From positions 3,734,862 through 3,773,160 of the forward strand of contig NZ_LSTO01000001.1 in NCBI RefSeq assembly GCF_002211445.1: DNA of 38,299 nucleotides, given 5' to 3'. The position numbers and the translations under genes were made by a program. Numbering within the stretch: the stretch's first letter is position 1; the number at the start of each line of letters is the position of its first letter. This document shows, piece after piece, positions 36,455 to 38,299 of this stretch. The notes beneath the pieces are model-generated. The model ran no database searches. It worked only from the letters and a program-made list of their open reading frames with translations, and was not told the DNA's origin. This stretch comes from Noviherbaspirillum denitrificans. Lineage in GTDB: Bacteria > Pseudomonadota > Gammaproteobacteria > Burkholderiales > Burkholderiaceae_D.

Positions 36455-36844
36455 ATGGCAAAAGCAAAACGTGCGTCAAAGAGCACGGCGCAACGTATCG
36501 GGAAGCGGATACGCCAATTCCGGGCTGCACTTGGGCTAACTCAAGCACAGCTTGCCGAGCAATTGGAGATGGACGACATGACGATTTCGCGATTCGAAAC
36601 TGGCCTACGCGCTCCTAGCCTCGATCAGCTCGAGCGTCTTTCAGCAATATTTAATGTTTCGATTTCGCACTTTGTGGACGAAAACGACGAATCATCCCTT
36701 GTTCATGGAAGGGAGCTTGAAAGCATGCTGAAGTCCCTTACGAAGGAGCAGCAAGGCTTCGTTATTGATTTTGTGCGAGCGTATGTCGCGGTCCATGGGA
36801 ACAATCCTGGCAGCGGTCAAAGAAAGCTTGGCAAAAGCAAGTAA
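36455..36844 (+). CDS. XRE-family transcriptional regulator
   Basis: This encodes 129 residues; GAGG with a short gap precedes the ATG at 36455. An N-terminal basic arm ('AKAKRASKSTAQRIGKR') leads to the XRE helix-turn-helix: 'FRAALGLTQAQLAEQLEMDD', 'MTISRFETGLRAPSLDQLER', 'LSAIFNVSISHFVDEN'. A short C-terminal helix region ('KSLTKEQQGFVIDFVRAYVA') may dimerise. It is divergent from the unknown two-gene operon and is the likely regulator of it. Phage-like or toxin-antitoxin-like regulators have this form. Confidence 0.88.
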   Translation: MAKAKRASKSTAQRIGKRIRQFRAALGLTQAQLAEQLEMDDMTISRFETGLRAPSLDQLERLSAIFNVSISHFVDENDESSLVHGRELESMLKSLTKEQQGFVIDFVRAYVAVHGNNPGSGQRKLGKSK

Positions 36845-36845
36845 G

Positions 36846-36863
36846 GCCTTTCACAGGAAAGGC
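36846..36863 (+). terminator. Hairpin just after the XRE gene
   Basis: GCCTTTC and GAAAGGC pair around ACAG, directly after the stop codon. No T run follows, so it is a weak terminator candidate. Confidence 0.35.
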
Positions 36864-37244
36864 GGCAGTGAGCCGGCGGTCCATGTTTGTGCCGGGTACC
36901 AAGCATGTGGTCGATGACGTATTGACGCTGTTCGGCGCTCGTAGGCGAGGGGATAGGATGGGAACGGCTTATTCTATGATCTCGGTCTGACTGGGCCCCC
37001 AATCGCTTCCCGTAGTTCATGCAAGCCGGCACGTGGCGTGCGAGACCGGTACCCTTTGAGAAGTTATGGGGCGTGTTTTGTTGCTTCTCGTCGGCATGTA
37101 TTCCCCTAAATCTTCTTCCTAAATGTACCGTGGCAGAAGCGATGGAGAGCCGTCGGCGAGACAGCTGAAGAGCTGGGGTTGGCCGAGAGTCGAAAACGAA
37201 AGCTCCCGCAGCTGCAGGCTGTGTGACTGCTCAAGTTCTTTTTA

Positions 37245-37268
37245 CCGCCAGAAATTCTCACAAACAGG
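37245..37268 (+). repeat. Imperfect 24-bp direct repeat, copy 1
   Basis: CCGCCAGAAATTCTCACAAA continues with CAGG. It shares CCGCC, GAAA, CTCACAAAC and GG with copy 2, 105 bases downstream. No coding role is evident. Confidence 0.6.
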
Positions 37269-37349
37269 CGTCACATCATCAAATTGGCGAATGTGAAGTA
37301 CTTTAAAAATCAATCGCTTATAAAGCTGCCGTAATCCATTCCTGTCCCT

Positions 37350-37373
37350 CCGCCGAAAACTCTCACAAACGGG
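37350..37373 (+). repeat. Imperfect 24-bp direct repeat, copy 2
   Basis: CCGCCGAAAACTCTCACAAA continues with CGGG, matching copy 1 at most positions and in the same orientation. It could be a duplicated protein-binding site or an end of a decayed element. Confidence 0.6.
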
Positions 37374-37422
37374 TTCGGCTAGCGGCTATCTCAGCTACTG
37401 ATCGGCGTTAGCACCTGACTTA

Positions 37423-37542
37423 TTAACGCTGGTTGCGTCGCATCTCAGCTTGGACCTGGCGATATGCACCGGAAAGCGCGCCAACCAGTGGCGCAAAGTA
37501 CAGACGCAAACTCGCAACAAAAATTCTTTTCACATCGGTCAT
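37423..37542 (-). CDS. Small basic protein (39 residues)
   Basis: The ATG at 37542 follows AAAGG with a short gap. The product is 'MTDVKRIFVASLRLYFAPLV' then 'GALSGAYRQVQAEMRRNQR'. It has an amphipathic or weakly hydrophobic helix with a basic end, so it may associate with the membrane. No family is recognised. The frame is open further upstream to 37668, but the short form has the ribosome binding site. Confidence 0.45.
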   Translation of the reverse strand: MTDVKRIFVASLRLYFAPLVGALSGAYRQVQAEMRRNQR

Positions 37543-38299
37543 GGTCGGCCTTTCGATTGATATGGCTTTGTACGATAAAGCTGTGTAAACCATGATACGC
37601 CGAAACCGCCAGGTTTTAATTGGCGTCGTCGAATGGCGGCACAGATTCAAAGTTACTGGCATGAGCATCGAAAGATTGGCGACGAGGGGTTGTGGCTACA
37701 GTTTCATTTTTCAGTCATGCCTGAGATGGTGTTGGCAGGCACATTCCGAGTACTGCGACCTATTTCAACAATATCCACGCCACCTTGGGGACGACGGTTT
37801 TCAGTGGAGGGGAGGGGGCGAGCAGATCGTCTGTGCAGCGCATATGCAAGGAGCATGGGTGGTGATAGGCAGCAGCGAGGACGGTCCGGGTAGGTTTTCG
37901 ACAACTGACGGCAACAGCGAGTCCGTGATCGGGAAAACCAGGTTTAAAACCGAGGTTTCCCGCGAGAGGCTGGAGGGTCTTTTGAAAGAAAGGACGCCTT
38001 CCCCTTTCTTGCCGAAACGCCGCCAACGCATGAATTGCCTCCTGCCTTTGCACCCAGAGGACAGCGGGGAAGGGAATTGGCGGTTAGCGTCCGACCGGCA
38101 GTTGGGTTGTGGGGGTAAAGAGCCGGACAAACCCAAACGCGTAGCGGCTTGGCCGGCGAAAAGGGCGACCGAACGCGACCGCAGGGTGAGGAGGACAGAC
38201 TGGCTGTTCTGGGGGAACGACCGGGCCGAACGGCAGGCGTCGGAAGGCCGGGGAGTGGGGGAGCGGGGCCGCAGGGGGCGCGAGATGGATTTACGGGAC
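37543..38299. other. Right-edge region without a recognised gene
   Basis: These 757 bases become very GC-rich and G-run-rich after about 38060. A minus-strand frame is open from the right edge to 37801 (about 166 codons), but its composition is Ser/Arg/Pro-rich and low in typical protein patterns, so I do not call it. An ATG at 38285 (MDLRD) at the very edge has purines ahead and may be the start of a gene cut by the window. Confidence 0.4.

Larger units (their letters stand above)
36864..37422. other. Gene-poor region
   Basis: These 559 bases hold no recognised gene on either strand. Contents worth noting are the 24-base direct repeat copies at 37245 and 37350 and a short open stretch around 37125-37227 ('WRAVGETAEELGLAESRKRK') that has no start codon. 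It looks like a decayed or regulatory stretch. Confidence 0.5.

Noticed and set aside
37201-37420. CRISPR array suggested by the direct repeats
   Set aside because: Only two imperfect copies with an 81-base gap, no further repeats and no cas genes.
38137-38299. G-rich right edge as an origin of transfer or relaxase start
   Set aside because: Only an ATG and G-runs are visible; no nic-like repeat and too little sequence to support it.

Overview
The window is chromosomal DNA from a high-GC beta-proteobacterium. The protein styles point to Burkholderiales, most likely Oxalobacteraceae (Herbaspirillum/Massilia relatives); this is inferred from protein character only, since no rRNA or tRNA gene was recognised.

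Layout. (1) 1-4660: the tail of a LysR regulator; a divergent pair of a Spy/CpxP-like periplasmic protein and a Crp/Fnr-type regulator, separated by a perfect CRP-geometry palindrome; arfB lacking a normal start codon directly behind the RNA helicase gene rhlE; two small ORFs; and wrbA. (2) 5042-8071: a 1009-residue PAS/GAF/GGDEF/EAL cyclic-di-GMP protein. (3) 8430-22559: a large copper/heavy-metal cluster. On the minus strand lies a CzcI-like leader gene, then an HME-RND efflux operon (outer-membrane factor, unknown membrane-anchored periplasmic protein, adaptor, pump, small periplasmic protein). On the plus strand are two groups, each headed by a textbook CueR/MerR promoter with a 19-bp spacer: a small Cys/His-containing secreted protein with DUF411, CusF-like and DUF305 proteins; and CopZ, DUF2933, an ICMT-like methyltransferase, a CopA ATPase with an extra C-terminal membrane module, a secreted protein and a frameshifted membrane-protein gene. 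No cueR gene lies in the window. (4) 22595-31931: housekeeping and stress genes: two isochorismatase-fold hydrolases, a BrkB-like membrane protein, a possibly leaderless GlxA-type regulator, a DUF4142 protein, a type-1 copper cupredoxin, UDP-galactopyranose mutase, and a TetR-AcuI-AhpD-like operon divergent from an MFS transporter across a 33-bp operator palindrome. (5) 31932-38299: an accessory region, partly AT-richer. It holds an IS3-family element that cuts off a LysR gene, a MntA/HepT-type pair whose HepT lacks the catalytic His, an orphan AbrB-type protein, an XRE regulator divergent from two unknown genes, and a gene-poor tail with a 24-bp direct repeat.

How the genes work together. 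The central part forms a layered periplasmic and cytoplasmic copper defence. CopZ would carry Cu(I) to CopA for export to the periplasm. CusF-like, DUF411, DUF305 and other His/Met-rich proteins would buffer it there, and the RND system would send it across the outer membrane. The most open-ended parts are the 34.4-36.9 kb module (variant HepT, AbrB, two unknown genes, XRE) and the CopA C-terminal fusion.
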